DNA of 64,000 nt from Chryseobacterium sp. IHB B 17019 (GCF_001456155.1 NZ_CP013293.1:1364001-1428000), one strand, 5' to 3'. Counted from the first letter of the stretch, positions 1-8,600 are shown. Notes: generated by a model from the sequence alone, not told the origin. Program-made: numbers and translations.

Positions 1-259
1 CATATTTAATGAATGGTTCCGGTCTCTCATATCTTATTCGCTGGTCAGAGCTGTAAGTTCTTGAAAAACCGAATTTTTCAAGCCATTCTTCTGTAATCTG
101 AATCGGTTTAATTGCCTTTGCGGGAACGGAAAAACTATGAATATCATTTTCAATTTTTACAAAATAATCTTTTTCATTATTTTGGAATATTTCAGTAATA
201 TTATAAATCTGATTTCTATATTCCACTAAATTTTTAATTTTTAGATCTGCAACGTTCAT
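1..259 (-). CDS. Hypothetical protein, N-terminal part, cut by window edge
   Basis: An open frame on the minus strand begins with ATG at 259 and runs without a stop to base 1, so only about the first 86 residues are present. It opens MNVADLKIKNLVEYRN and contains the phrase ITEEWLEKFGF. That pattern (a short beta-rich start, then an EEWL-KFGF block) recalls small uncharacterised Bacteroidota proteins. No signal peptide or membrane segment is visible, so it is probably cytoplasmic. Function unknown. The 16-bp palindrome at 318-333 lies about 60 bases upstream of its start and could belong to its promoter. Confidence 0.6.
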   Translation of the reverse strand, partial: MNVADLKIKNLVEYRNQIYNITEIFQNNEKDYFVKIENDIHSFSVPAKAIKPIQITEEWLEKFGFSRTYSSDQRIRYERPEPFIKY

Positions 260-734
260 AATATTTTGTGTGTTTTAGGTTATTATATAAGTGAGTGTTT
301 GGTATAATTGGTATAAGAATATTTGCAAATATTATGCCTTACACGGTGAATAATCTTTTAAACTATTGTTAATTATAATGTAAAATTTTAACGTAAATAC
401 TTGTTAATCTTGCTGAAACAGTGACTTACACAAATTAAACAGAACTTTTTAAAGTTAAAAATGTGGTACATGTGTGGTATGTGAATTGTTTAATTATAAT
501 CATTTTTTTGTGATTTATTCTCAATTTGCAAGAAATGAAAAATTTTTATTGCAGATAAAATCATAGAATTCAACAGAAAAATAGGGAGAAAAAAGGGAGA
601 TAAAACTGTAGATATTTATTGTATTTTTAAATTTAGAAAAAATAAAAGCTTATATCAAGAACTAAATTAGCTGTATGGGCAAAGTTTGTTTACCGAAATT
701 TTTTAAATTTAATTACAATTAAAATCTTGCACAG
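260..734. other. Gene-free AT-rich stretch between divergent genes
   Basis: This 475-base gap separates the minus-strand gene ending the left edge from the plus-strand antiporter. It should hold both promoters. Apart from the perfect palindrome at 318-333 I see no coding frame, RNA gene or clear terminator in it. Confidence 0.6.
318..333. promoter_or_regulatory. Perfect 16-bp palindrome, possible operator
   Basis: The sequence AATATTTGCAAATATT is fully self-complementary. It sits about 60 bases upstream of the start at 259 and about 400 bases upstream of the antiporter. A symmetric site this long in front of a gene suits a dimeric regulator, but in AT-rich DNA it could arise by chance. The binding protein is unknown. 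Confidence 0.3.
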
Positions 735-2318
735 ATGATAGAAAACTTTCCGTTTTATCTTTCTCTTATTGTTGCCATTGTTTTTCTGATTATGCTGGCC
801 AACAAAATCAGGGTTGCTTATCCGGTACTGCTCGTTATTGCAGGACTTTTGATAAGTTTCCTTCCTAATATTCCGGTGATAAGAATTGATCCGGAATTGA
901 TATTCATTATTTTTCTTCCCCCTTTATTATATGAAGCAGCCTGGGCAATTTCATGGAAAGAATTATGGAAATGGAGACGGATTATAGGAAGTTTTGCATT
1001 TGTTGTGGTTTTTCTTACAGCAACTACGGTAGCTTTTGTGGCCAATTATTTTATCCCCGGATTCTCGCTGGCACTGGGGTTTTTATTGGGAGGAATTGTT
1101 TCTCCGCCTGATGCAGTAAGCGCAAGTGCCATTTTAAAATTTGTGAAAGTACCGAAAAGAATGTCATCAATCCTGGAAGGAGAAAGTTTACTGAATGACG
1201 CATCTTCATTAATAATTTTCCGTTTTGCAATGATAGCTGTTGCAACAGGTCAGTTCATCTGGCATGAAGCGGTTTTGAGCTTTTCATGGATGGTCGTCGG
1301 CGGAATCGGGATTGGTTTGCTGGTGGGATGGTTGTTTATGAAAGGACAAAAATATCTGCCCACGGATGCCAATATGGATACTATTCTCACAATAGTTGCT
1401 CCTTATGTAATGTATATTGCTGCGGAAGAAGTTCACAGTTCCGGCGTTTTGGCGGTGGTGAGCGGTGGTTTGCTACTATCGAACAACAGGCATAATTTTT
1501 TAAGTACATCATCCCGTCTCCGGGGTGTAAATGTCTGGGAAAGCCTTGCTTTTGTGCTGAACGGATTGGTTTTTATATTAATCGGGCTGGATCTCCCGGA
1601 AATTACCTCCGGACTTGAAGGTGTAAGTGTTTCTGCCGCTATTGGTTACGGCTTGCTGGTTACCGCTGTTCTGGTGATAGTACGGATTTTATCAGCTTAC
1701 GGAGCCGTGATTATTACCTTGATTGCGAGGAATTACATTACTGTTGCAGATGTCAGAAGTCCGGGTTTCAAAGCACCTATACTCTTGGGTTGGACGGGTA
1801 TGAGAGGAGTGGTTTCGCTGGCTGCCGCATTATCTATTCCCGTGAAATTACATGCAGGCGGGCCGGATTTTCCTCAAAGAAATCTTATATTATTTATTAC
1901 GTTTATTGTGATTCTGACAACATTGGTTGTTCAGGGTCTTACATTGCCTTATCTGATTAAAAAAATGAATATGCCATCTTTTAATGACCATCTTCCGGAC
2001 GATGAAGCGGAAGATTTGATCCGGCGGGAAATGGCAAAACTGACGGTCAATCATCTCACCGACCATTATGGTGAAATGTTGCAAAACAGCCCGTTTTTAC
2101 AGCAGATTCATGAAAAATGGAAAGGGAAAATAGAGGAGGATTCTGATATAAAGCTTTCCTCCGAGATCAAAATGGCTTACCTTGATGTTCTGAACAAACA
2201 GCGAGACTGGCTGATAGAGCAGAATCATGATAAAAACCAACATTTCGATGAAGATCTTATCAGAAAGCATCTCATGAGAATTGATCTGGAGGAAGAAAGG
2301 ATTTTATTGGTTCATTAA
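735..2318 (+). CDS. Na+/H+ antiporter, CPA1 family
   Basis: This is a 527-residue inner-membrane antiporter that exchanges cytoplasmic Na+ for H+ and so helps with pH and salt balance. About 12 hydrophobic segments fill residues 1-415, followed by a charged cytoplasmic tail of about 110 residues. CPA1 hallmarks are visible: SPPDAV near residue 123, EGESLLNDA at 148-156 with the Asn154-Asp155 ion-binding pair, and TGMRGVVSLAAAL near residue 355. Length and order match YjcE/NhaP-type bacterial exchangers. It stands alone; the next gene is convergent and overlaps its last 15 bases. Whether it prefers Na+, K+ or Li+ cannot be read from the sequence. Confidence 0.92.
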   Translation: MIENFPFYLSLIVAIVFLIMLANKIRVAYPVLLVIAGLLISFLPNIPVIRIDPELIFIIFLPPLLYEAAWAISWKELWKWRRIIGSFAFVVVFLTATTVAFVANYFIPGFSLALGFLLGGIVSPPDAVSASAILKFVKVPKRMSSILEGESLLNDASSLIIFRFAMIAVATGQFIWHEAVLSFSWMVVGGIGIGLLVGWLFMKGQKYLPTDANMDTILTIVAPYVMYIAAEEVHSSGVLAVVSGGLLLSNNRHNFLSTSSRLRGVNVWESLAFVLNGLVFILIGLDLPEITSGLEGVSVSAAIGYGLLVTAVLVIVRILSAYGAVIITLIARNYITVADVRSPGFKAPILLGWTGMRGVVSLAAALSIPVKLHAGGPDFPQRNLILFITFIVILTTLVVQGLTLPYLIKKMNMPSFNDHLPDDEAEDLIRREMAKLTVNHLTDHYGEMLQNSPFLQQIHEKWKGKIEEDSDIKLSSEIKMAYLDVLNKQRDWLIEQNHDKNQHFDEDLIRKHLMRIDLEEERILLVH

Positions 2319-2636
2319 AAAAGTTAGAACCTTCTGCAGATATTCATCTTCTTTTAAAACCTTATTGTAAGATTGCCTCGCGTACACGGGAGAAAGCTCA
2401 TAGTTGTCCGGCTTTGAGTGAATGTCTTCATTTTCAATATACTGATTAAGGTGATGGGTATATTCTTTAATGAGTTTATTGATGGTTTTTCTTTTCATCT
2501 TGCACAACGTATTGTTCTTTATTTTTTGTAAAGAATTCAGAATGAAAGATTTATCTCCGTGAAAATTAATAACGTTTTTCACAAACGAAAGGTTGTGGTT
2601 ATCCTGCAATACAGAATGTTCATCTTCAAAGATCAT
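2304..2636 (-). CDS. Hypothetical protein, small and Lys/Asn-rich
   Basis: A 110-residue open frame converges on the antiporter and overlaps its 3' end by 15 bases. The protein is soluble and charged, with no signal peptide or membrane segment, and looks mostly helical. I do not recognise the family. The start is uncertain: MIFEDEHSV at 2636 is the only good ATG near the beginning. The open frame extends a little upstream, to about 2695, before meeting stops, beyond which lies a 25-codon ORF in the same frame (2700-2777). The gene could therefore be the 3' part of a broken longer one. Confidence 0.5.
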   Translation of the reverse strand: MIFEDEHSVLQDNHNLSFVKNVINFHGDKSFILNSLQKIKNNTLCKMKRKTINKLIKEYTHHLNQYIENEDIHSKPDNYELSPVYARQSYNKVLKEDEYLQKVLTFLMNQ

Positions 2637-2699
2637 GATCGTAAAGGTTTTTAATTGTTCGGAATTGTTTTTAAAACACTTAATATGATAATTTCAGAA

Positions 2700-2777
2700 T
2701 CAGTAGACGGGAATCGAGAAAGACTTTCTCAATACCTTGATAAGGCTGTCTTTTGCAGAAGTGAAATGAGTTGACAT
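2700..2777 (-). CDS. Possible 25-codon small ORF upstream of 2304-2636
   Basis: ATG at 2777 opens a 25-codon frame, MSTHFTSAKDSLIKVLRKSF and five more residues, ending in TGA at 2700. It shares the reading frame of the 110-residue gene downstream and is separated from it by two stops and about 20 codons. It could be a real small peptide, a leader, or the decayed 5' end of that gene. Codon content alone does not decide. Confidence 0.25.
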   Translation of the reverse strand: MSTHFTSAKDSLIKVLRKSFSIPVY

Positions 2778-3296
2778 GACATTATATTTTTTAAGTGATG
2801 GTGTGTGTAAAATTTTCGACAGATAGTCTGTTTATATTTAATTTTTCTACTTCAAATATCTAACCAAAAAGTTTAATTTTTTTTAAAAATATTAAAAATT
2901 TGTAATAAAACGTCTTAAAAATGTAATATTATTTAAAATTATGGCTATAAAAGTGATTTTTGTGGTATTCCATTATTATTCAATAAATAGCATGTTTACT
3001 ATTTTCTAAAATTTATTATTCTGAATCGATTCTGTTTCTTTGTAGCGAAAGTTCTACAAAAAAGTAGAATTATTTCTACATAAATTAATATGCATCAGTA
3101 CTTTACATTGTTTACATTTGCCCCGAGTTTCATGACAAGTAAATTTTGCTTATTATTATTCTCTTTCTACTAATAACTATAGAATCTCTTTTTGATTGTG
3201 AGATCTCCTTATTTGCTGTTTAAAGGAATAATACTTGTCTTTGTATTGGAGATCAGAAGTTTGCAAAAACTTTTTGGTCTCTTTTTTGTTACCAAA
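2778..3296. other. Gene-free AT-rich stretch with repeated TTCTAC boxes
   Basis: About 520 bases without a convincing coding frame. It contains TTCTAC or its complement GTAGAA at 2845, 3052, 3064, 3074 and 3165, with the pair at 3052-3069 able to form a small hairpin. A promoter-like box TACATTTG lies at 3113-3120. These may control the small gene at 3297. Confidence 0.4.
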
Positions 3297-3530
3297 ATGC
3301 AAACGCACGATATGAAAAAAGAAAATTATAGCCACCTGATGGGTAAGACCCGTCGTGAAATCATGAAAGAAATAGGCTGTACCTTTAATGGTTTCAATTA
3401 TTTCAGAAGTAAAACCTGGACTTATGAGGTCGGGAAAACCTGGCTCGGCAAAAAGATCGTTCTATCACTCACTTTCACTGATGAAAAAGTTTCCGAAATT
3501 ATTTTATTCAGTAGTTTTAAGAGGTGTTGA
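3297..3530 (+). CDS. Small hypothetical protein
   Basis: About 77 residues, starting at ATG 3297 (MQTHDMKKENYSHLMG) or five codons later at 3312. The open frame reaches back to a TTG at 3192, but that extension is hydrophobic and poorly coding, so I prefer the ATG. The body has the pattern of a helix with GKTRREIMKEIG, then a beta segment with WTYEVGKTWLGKKIVLSLTF. This resembles small Bacteroidota proteins with a BamE-like alpha-beta-beta arrangement, although no signal peptide is present. Function unknown. Confidence 0.55.
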   Translation: MQTHDMKKENYSHLMGKTRREIMKEIGCTFNGFNYFRSKTWTYEVGKTWLGKKIVLSLTFTDEKVSEIILFSSFKRC

Positions 3531-3620
3531 ATATTAAATTCATTCATCTTAATAACTGTTTCTTACATTAATTCTTAAAGGGTTACTCCGGATACTTTCA
3601 ATATTCAAATTATTGTTATT

Positions 3621-3638
3621 CGTTAAAATATTTTAACG
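3621..3638. promoter_or_regulatory. Perfect 18-bp palindrome upstream of surface protein gene
   Basis: CGTTAAAATATTTTAACG is fully self-complementary and lies 100 bases upstream of the start at 3738. It could be an operator. It is not followed by a T-tract and lies about 90 bases past the previous stop, so a terminator role is less likely. Confidence 0.3.
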
Positions 3639-3737
3639 GATATTATATTCTTTACGATTATTTTACATAAAATATATCATTTATGTTTGAATTATTTTTT
3701 ACATTTACTAAACCATTGAATAACAAATATTCTAAAC

Positions 3738-4736
3738 ATGAAAAAAACAGTATTATATATTGTAATAACTATTTCAGTTTTTCTGTACCAAATTAAAGCC
3801 CAGATTGGGATTAATACCTCAAATCCCCAGGGCTCATTTAATATTGATGCCGCAAAAGACAATCCTGCAACCGGGACACCCTCCGCGGCCCAGCAAGCCA
3901 ATGATATTAACGTAACTCCAGCCGGAAATGTAGGGCTCGGTACTGTGGCACCCGCTGTAAAATTAGATATAGTAGGAACAACTTTCGGTATGAAAAACTC
4001 TACAGGTAGTGGAAGTTGGGATAATATTTGGTTTAATGTTACCCCAAGTATTCCTTCCATCAACGTATCGGGTGCGGAAGCCGGACTGCAGTTTAATGTA
4101 GGAGCCAATTCCGTAGGAACTTATGGTGACGGACAAACCTTGACAACGGTCGCCACGATGCTGTCTAACGGAAATGTAGGCGTTGGAGTAACAGCACCAA
4201 CTAATACCCTCGATGTAAACGGAACGGCAAGGGTGAGAAGTATTACTCCGGTTGCGGGAACCAATGTTGTAACACCGGTGTATTCTGATGCTAATGGATT
4301 GCTGGTAAAGGCGTCTCCGTCTGCTATTTATGGAGGAACAACTTCAAATACAGTGAGTGTTGCAAGCGGGGCAACAGCCCCATTGATTACAGGAATTATT
4401 CAGGGCGTTTACAAAGCTATGGTTATAGACAGCGATGCCTGCGTGTATGTTGCTACAGCTGAATATTTTGTGAATAACTTTTCTTTTAACGGTAGTTTCG
4501 CAATCAGAGGAGTAAGCGGACTTTTAAGCCCTAGTGCAACCAAAGGGCCAACATTTACCGAAACAAACCAAACAACCACCGTCACTACCTGGACGGGTAA
4601 GCCAACTTGTCAGGACGGTGGGAATTCTACCGCTTTAAATTATACTTTAACAATGCCCTCAGCAGGAACTATAAACGTGACTAATAATGGAAATGTTACC
4701 AGAAGTTATAAAATAATTCTTACCAGGATTGATTAA
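3738..4736 (+). CDS. Secreted surface protein with GINT-x-P repeats
   Basis: A 332-residue exported protein. Residues 1-21 form a signal peptide ending near IKAQ. The mature part opens with IGINTSNPQGSFNIDA and repeats the theme as VGLGTVAPAVKLDI and VGVGVTAPTNTLDVNGTARV. This glycine-poor beta pattern occurs in flavobacterial surface proteins and in tail-fibre-like stalks. The C-terminal third is Ser/Thr/Asn-rich and probably forms a beta domain with two Cys. No T9SS sorting domain is present. A shorter paralog lies at 24547-25323. A role in adhesion is an inference from the repeat type only. Confidence 0.7.
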   Translation: MKKTVLYIVITISVFLYQIKAQIGINTSNPQGSFNIDAAKDNPATGTPSAAQQANDINVTPAGNVGLGTVAPAVKLDIVGTTFGMKNSTGSGSWDNIWFNVTPSIPSINVSGAEAGLQFNVGANSVGTYGDGQTLTTVATMLSNGNVGVGVTAPTNTLDVNGTARVRSITPVAGTNVVTPVYSDANGLLVKASPSAIYGGTTSNTVSVASGATAPLITGIIQGVYKAMVIDSDACVYVATAEYFVNNFSFNGSFAIRGVSGLLSPSATKGPTFTETNQTTTVTTWTGKPTCQDGGNSTALNYTLTMPSAGTINVTNNGNVTRSYKIILTRID

Positions 4737-4791
4737 TATTAATTTTTTCCCTCATAATTAATGAAGATAGATTCTAAAACACACAAAAGAT

Positions 4792-4819
4792 AACCGGATA
4801 TTTTTTATCCGGTTTTTTT
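4792..4819 (+). terminator. Rho-independent terminator after surface protein gene
   Basis: AACCGGATA and TATCCGGTT form a 9-bp stem with a five-T loop, followed by a T-run. It lies 56 bases past the stop at 4736. Confidence 0.8.
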
Positions 4820-4821
4820 AT

Positions 4822-4850
4822 AAAAATAAAGCCTCCCATTACTGAGAGGC
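4822..4850 (-). terminator. Terminator for the DUF1349 gene
   Basis: On the minus strand, GCCTC pairs with GAGGC across a 10-base loop, followed by TTTATTTTTA. It sits about 40 bases beyond the stop at 4888. Confidence 0.6.
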
Positions 4851-4887
4851 AAATAAAAATTGACTGTATATTGAATCATGATTCAAT

Positions 4888-5535
4888 CTATTTATTGTTT
4901 TCGAGCCACTTCAGACGACGTTCATCAGGTAAATGTTTTACCTTGAAATTCTCAAAAGTCGCGCTGAATCCATTTCCATCCGGACAAGCGGCCATCAAAC
5001 CTACCATTACCGGAGAATTGTCCTGAAGATGGGCGTTCCGCATCATAATATAATCTTTATCATTAAATGAATAAAAAATCTCAACAGCATCCAGCCTTCT
5101 CACAGCTTTTATCCAGACTTCCGAAGGCGTCTTGTCTAATGTGATCACGCTCCAGTCGCTGGTTTTATGAGTTACCACAGTACTTAAATTGTATTTTCCG
5201 TCTACAAATTCAATTCCTGCCTTGATGTAGTTTTCCTTGTCTATTCTCAGCATTAATCCCATTTGATCAAACCTGGCTTTGTAACTCCCCGTGATCTTTA
5301 CTTTCGCTTCAAATTCCCCGCCATAAATAGTGTACAAAAAAGGAGCATCATCAACGGTAAAACCATAATGCGAGATCCTCCAATAATCACTTTGTGGCGT
5401 TACAAACATGGTTAATCTGTTGTTTTTTATTTCCCATTTTTCCGGCTCGTTGAACCATGTCATTTTTTCCAATGTCTGTGCAAAGTTTTTATTAATCATA
5501 AATATTGCACAAAAGCTTAAAAATATTCTCTTCAT
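4888..5535 (-). CDS. Secreted DUF1349 (concanavalin-like fold) protein
   Basis: A 215-residue protein with a signal peptide (residues 1-19, ending NFAQ). The rest matches the DUF1349 family, a beta-sandwich of the concanavalin/glucanase type: EPEKWEIKNNRL near the start, then the core DQMGLMLRIDKENYIKAGIE, WSVITLDKTPSEVWIKAVR and the end GLMAACPDGNGFSATFENFK. Family members are often linked to sugar metabolism but no enzyme activity is established. No anchor or sorting domain is visible, so it is probably periplasmic. It is a single-gene unit divergent from the LuxR gene. Confidence 0.8.
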   Translation of the reverse strand: MKRIFLSFCAIFMINKNFAQTLEKMTWFNEPEKWEIKNNRLTMFVTPQSDYWRISHYGFTVDDAPFLYTIYGGEFEAKVKITGSYKARFDQMGLMLRIDKENYIKAGIEFVDGKYNLSTVVTHKTSDWSVITLDKTPSEVWIKAVRRLDAVEIFYSFNDKDYIMMRNAHLQDNSPVMVGLMAACPDGNGFSATFENFKVKHLPDERRLKWLENNK

Positions 5536-5629
5536 TTTGTTTTGGGTAACTACAACTGGATGTAAATTATTATTTTAGCAAATGTAAAATTAAAAGAGAG
5601 CTTCATCAATACTGATAAATAACCATTTT

Positions 5630-6385
5630 ATGGAAATCGTAGAAAAGTTGAATAAAACGCTGCTCCAAAAAGGATCCGGGCAAAACAAAGAATGTCTCCT
5701 GGACATTGAATGGTATAAAAACATTGCCAATACCTATTCTCAGGTAGAAAATTCTGTGGCAGTATTAAGTGATATGCAGTTGAATAAAAGTTGGGTTTAT
5801 TCCTCAAAAACAGCTTTGGAATTAGGATTAAATTTTAAAGAAAACCCCGCTCTTATCAATTCTATCTGGGAAGAAGAAATCCTGAAAAAAATTCATCCGG
5901 ATGATAAAATCAAAAAATATATTCACGAATTGCGTTTCTTTAAATTATTAGATTTAATGAAACCTGAAGAAAGGACAGAATATAGTGTTTTGTCAAGGCT
6001 GAAAATGAAAGATAAAAATGAAGTTTACAAGTTTATTCAGCACCGTATGTTTTACTTTTATTCACCTTACAATCTGAAGCTGAGATTTGCGCTTTGCCTC
6101 TACAATTTTGCACTGGATCAGTCGCAATACCAGCCGTCAGATTTTTTAATCATCAATTCTACTAAAGGCGAAATAGTGGTGGAAGACAAGCTTGTGTATA
6201 AAAATATACTTTCTCAAAGAGAACTGGAGGTTTTGAAGTTCGTTGGGGAAGGTTTTACAAGCAAGGAAATCGCCAATTTTCTTTCAATCAGCATCAATAC
6301 CGTAAACAGGCACCGCCAAAATATTCTGGAAAAACTCAAGGTGAAAAATTCTATTGAAGCTTTTAGTAATAGTTTTCAACACTAA
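5630..6385 (+). CDS. LuxR-family transcriptional regulator
   Basis: A 251-residue regulator. Residues 185-245 form a GerE/LuxR helix-turn-helix with LSQRELEVLKFVGEGFTSKE followed by IANFLSISINTVNRHRQNIL. The first 180 residues look like a PAS-type sensor region (FFKLLDLMKPEERTEYSVLS, IQHRMFYFYSP). No receiver domain or membrane segment is present, so the signal is probably a small ligand or protein partner. It is divergent from the DUF1349 gene and shares its upstream region. Its target is unknown. Confidence 0.85.
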   Translation: MEIVEKLNKTLLQKGSGQNKECLLDIEWYKNIANTYSQVENSVAVLSDMQLNKSWVYSSKTALELGLNFKENPALINSIWEEEILKKIHPDDKIKKYIHELRFFKLLDLMKPEERTEYSVLSRLKMKDKNEVYKFIQHRMFYFYSPYNLKLRFALCLYNFALDQSQYQPSDFLIINSTKGEIVVEDKLVYKNILSQRELEVLKFVGEGFTSKEIANFLSISINTVNRHRQNILEKLKVKNSIEAFSNSFQH

Positions 6386-6575
6386 TTTCAGCCTTAAAAT
6401 CGTTAATTAATTGTTTAATTTTTAATCGATTGCACTAAAAATTCACTTTATTTTTTTAATCATAATTGATGATATCCATTATGAATAATTCCCGCATTTA
6501 AGAGTTTTTAATAAAAATATTTCACACATAATAAATATTTAAAGAAAATACGTATATCTTATTTTAAAATAGTTC

Positions 6576-6583
6576 TATATTTG
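6576..6583 (+). promoter_or_regulatory. -7 promoter box for the SPT-like gene
   Basis: TATATTTG fits the Bacteroidota -7 consensus TAnnTTTG and lies 26 bases before the ATG at 6610. I see no matching -33 TTTG at the usual distance. An AAGG-type ribosome site sits directly before the ATG. Confidence 0.5.
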
Positions 6584-6609
6584 TTATATTAACAGCTAAC
6601 AATATAAGG

Positions 6610-7863
6610 ATGAACATTAACTTTTCAACAGCAACTTTTAAGGATTTTGAGAATATTCCCGGATACGATATGATGGATCGTGCAGATATCTATTATGATT
6701 TTCTGGAATATATGAAATCAAACGGACACCGCTACAGGCTTAGAAATAATACAGGTTGTAGCTCTGTAATGAATGTTGGCACGGAAAATGCAACACAAGA
6801 ATTCGTGAGTTTCGTTACCAGCGATTATTTAGGCTTTACTCAACACCCAAAAGTTAAGCAGGCCGCCATCGAAGGGATCGAAAAATACGGAACAGGTACG
6901 GCAGCAACTCCACTTATTGGAGGATACTATTTGTACCATACTGAGTTAGAATCAAAAATAGCTTCTTTTTTTGGAAGAACTCAGGATGAAGCTGTAATTT
7001 TCACTACAGGCTATACAGCTAATAGTGCTACATTACAGATTCTGCTTCAGAAAGAAGACATCGCAATTGTGGATATGGCGGTGCATGCAAGCGTATATGA
7101 AGGATGTATTCTTACCAATAGAAAGACATTCCCTCATAATAATCTGGAAGCTTTGGAAAATATTCTGAAAACTTCCGAGAATAATTACCGTACAAAGCTG
7201 GTAATAATAGACGGCGTATACTCTCAGGACGGAGATACGGCGCCTATCGAAGAGATATATAAATTGGTAAAAAAATACAATGCCTATTTAATGATTGATG
7301 ATGTGCATGGAGTAGGGATTTTAGGCAAAACAGGGAGAGGAACGATTGAAGATACAGGATTGCTGGACAAAATAGATATTATTACCGGGACATTTAGTAA
7401 AACGTTCGGTAGTTTAGGAGGATATGTGATTACGAATAAAAAGCTGGCCAATTTTATAAGATTCCAGTCTCGTCAACAGATATTCTCTGCCACAATGCCT
7501 CCTTCATCAATGGGGATTGTTAAGGCGATTGAGCTGATAGATGAAGAGCCGCAATGGCGTGCAAAGCTGTGGGAGAATATCAACTACTTCAAAAAGGGAT
7601 TAAATGATCTTGGATTGGAAACCGGAACTACGTCTTCTGCAGTGATTCCTGTAAAAATTGGTGATCCTCATGTAACAGGTGACGTAGGAAAGCTACTAAT
7701 AGAAAGAGGAATCTATACAAATCCTATCATATATCCCGCAGTAGCGAGGAAAGATGCACGTATCAGGATGAGTATCATGGCGACTCACGAAAGGGAACAC
7801 CTTGATAAAACCCTCAATGCTTTTGAGGATATCGATAAAAAATTGCATATTGCAAAAAAATAA
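6610..7863 (+). CDS. Alpha-oxoamine synthase: serine palmitoyltransferase-like or cysteate acyltransferase
   Basis: A 417-residue PLP enzyme of the AONS/SPT/KBL family. These condense an amino acid with an acyl-CoA or acyl-ACP and lose CO2. Visible marks are GTGTAATPLIGGYYLYHTELE, FTTGYTANSATLQ, IDDVHGVGILGKTGRG (Asp231 and His233 contact PLP) and TGTFSKTFGSLGGYV, with Lys264 as Schiff-base lysine. The N-terminal arm of about 60 residues is longer than in BioF, as in sphingolipid and sulfonolipid enzymes. Chryseobacterium makes capnine-type sulfonolipids (sulfobacins) from cysteate, so that reaction or serine palmitoylation are the leading options. The substrate cannot be read directly. A TetR gene follows after six bases. 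Confidence 0.82.
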   Translation: MNINFSTATFKDFENIPGYDMMDRADIYYDFLEYMKSNGHRYRLRNNTGCSSVMNVGTENATQEFVSFVTSDYLGFTQHPKVKQAAIEGIEKYGTGTAATPLIGGYYLYHTELESKIASFFGRTQDEAVIFTTGYTANSATLQILLQKEDIAIVDMAVHASVYEGCILTNRKTFPHNNLEALENILKTSENNYRTKLVIIDGVYSQDGDTAPIEEIYKLVKKYNAYLMIDDVHGVGILGKTGRGTIEDTGLLDKIDIITGTFSKTFGSLGGYVITNKKLANFIRFQSRQQIFSATMPPSSMGIVKAIELIDEEPQWRAKLWENINYFKKGLNDLGLETGTTSSAVIPVKIGDPHVTGDVGKLLIERGIYTNPIIYPAVARKDARIRMSIMATHEREHLDKTLNAFEDIDKKLHIAKK

Positions 7864-7869
7864 TAACAA

Positions 7870-8499
7870 ATGCCAAGAAAAGTTGTACAAGGCCCGATAA
7901 GGGATAAAGAAAAAACTAAACAAAAACTACTCGCTGCAGTAGGAAAAATTTTAAGAACAAAAGGTTACTCAGGTTTAAAAGTGAGTAAAATTGCTGCTGT
8001 AGCAGGCTTTGATAAAAAACTTATCTATGAGTATTTCGGGAGTACCGAAAAACTCATAGACGAGTATATCAAATCTCAGGATTACTGGAGTAAAATGAAT
8101 CAGGATAATATCCAGGTTGATTTCTCCGATGGAGGAAAGGAGCTTTCTAAAGTAGCTATCCTTAATCAGTTCGAACACATAAAGAAGAATAAGGAGCTTC
8201 AGAAAATTATCCTTTGGGGGCTTTCTGAGAACAAGCCTATCCTGAAAAAAATCGCAGATGAAAGAGAAGAAATCGGAGAATTACTTTTCACAAATATCAT
8301 TGATCCCCATTTCAAGGACAAATCTACAAGATATCGCGCCATCGCAGCCCTTCTGGTTTCCGGAGCTTACTACCTGAACCTTTATACAGGCTACAATGCA
8401 AGCAAATTCTGCGGTATCGACCTTAAAACTGAGGAAGGTAGAAAAGAAATTGAAAAAGCTATCGTCGAGATCATTGATTTCGCATACGAAGAAAAATAA
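7870..8499 (+). CDS. TetR/AcrR-family transcriptional regulator
   Basis: A 209-residue TetR regulator. Residues 15-65 hold the helix-turn-helix: KLLAAVGKILRTKGYSGLKV, then SKIAAVAGFDKKLIYEYFGS. The C-terminal ligand domain is helical and divergent. The gene begins six bases after the SPT-like stop, so the two are almost certainly cotranscribed. That arrangement suggests it senses an acyl chain or product of the lipid pathway and controls its own operon or related lipid genes. The ligand is unknown. Confidence 0.88.
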   Translation: MPRKVVQGPIRDKEKTKQKLLAAVGKILRTKGYSGLKVSKIAAVAGFDKKLIYEYFGSTEKLIDEYIKSQDYWSKMNQDNIQVDFSDGGKELSKVAILNQFEHIKKNKELQKIILWGLSENKPILKKIADEREEIGELLFTNIIDPHFKDKSTRYRAIAALLVSGAYYLNLYTGYNASKFCGIDLKTEEGRKEIEKAIVEIIDFAYEEK

Positions 8500-8588
8500 T
8501 GATGAAAAAAAGTTTTCCTATTGACCAATAAATAAGTTTTTGTTGAAAATTTGAAAACTTTTAATTTTCAAATTAGAACTATATTTCT

Positions 8589-8596
8589 TACTTTTG
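8589..8596 (+). promoter_or_regulatory. -7 promoter box almost abutting the dnaX start
   Basis: TACTTTTG matches TAnnTTTG and ends four bases before the dnaX ATG at 8601. Transcription from it would begin at or next to the A of the ATG, giving a leaderless or nearly leaderless mRNA. A -33 TTTG is not clear; TTTTC near 8565 is the closest. Confidence 0.45.
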
Positions 8597-8600
8597 GCCA

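Noticed and set aside
2304..2318. Overlap of the antiporter and the 110-residue gene as a sign of error
   Set aside because: A 15-base convergent overlap is common and the antiporter end is well supported.
3692..4108. 138-codon minus-strand frame over the surface protein gene
   Set aside because: It is a shadow of the clear secreted protein on the plus strand; its translation has no family features.
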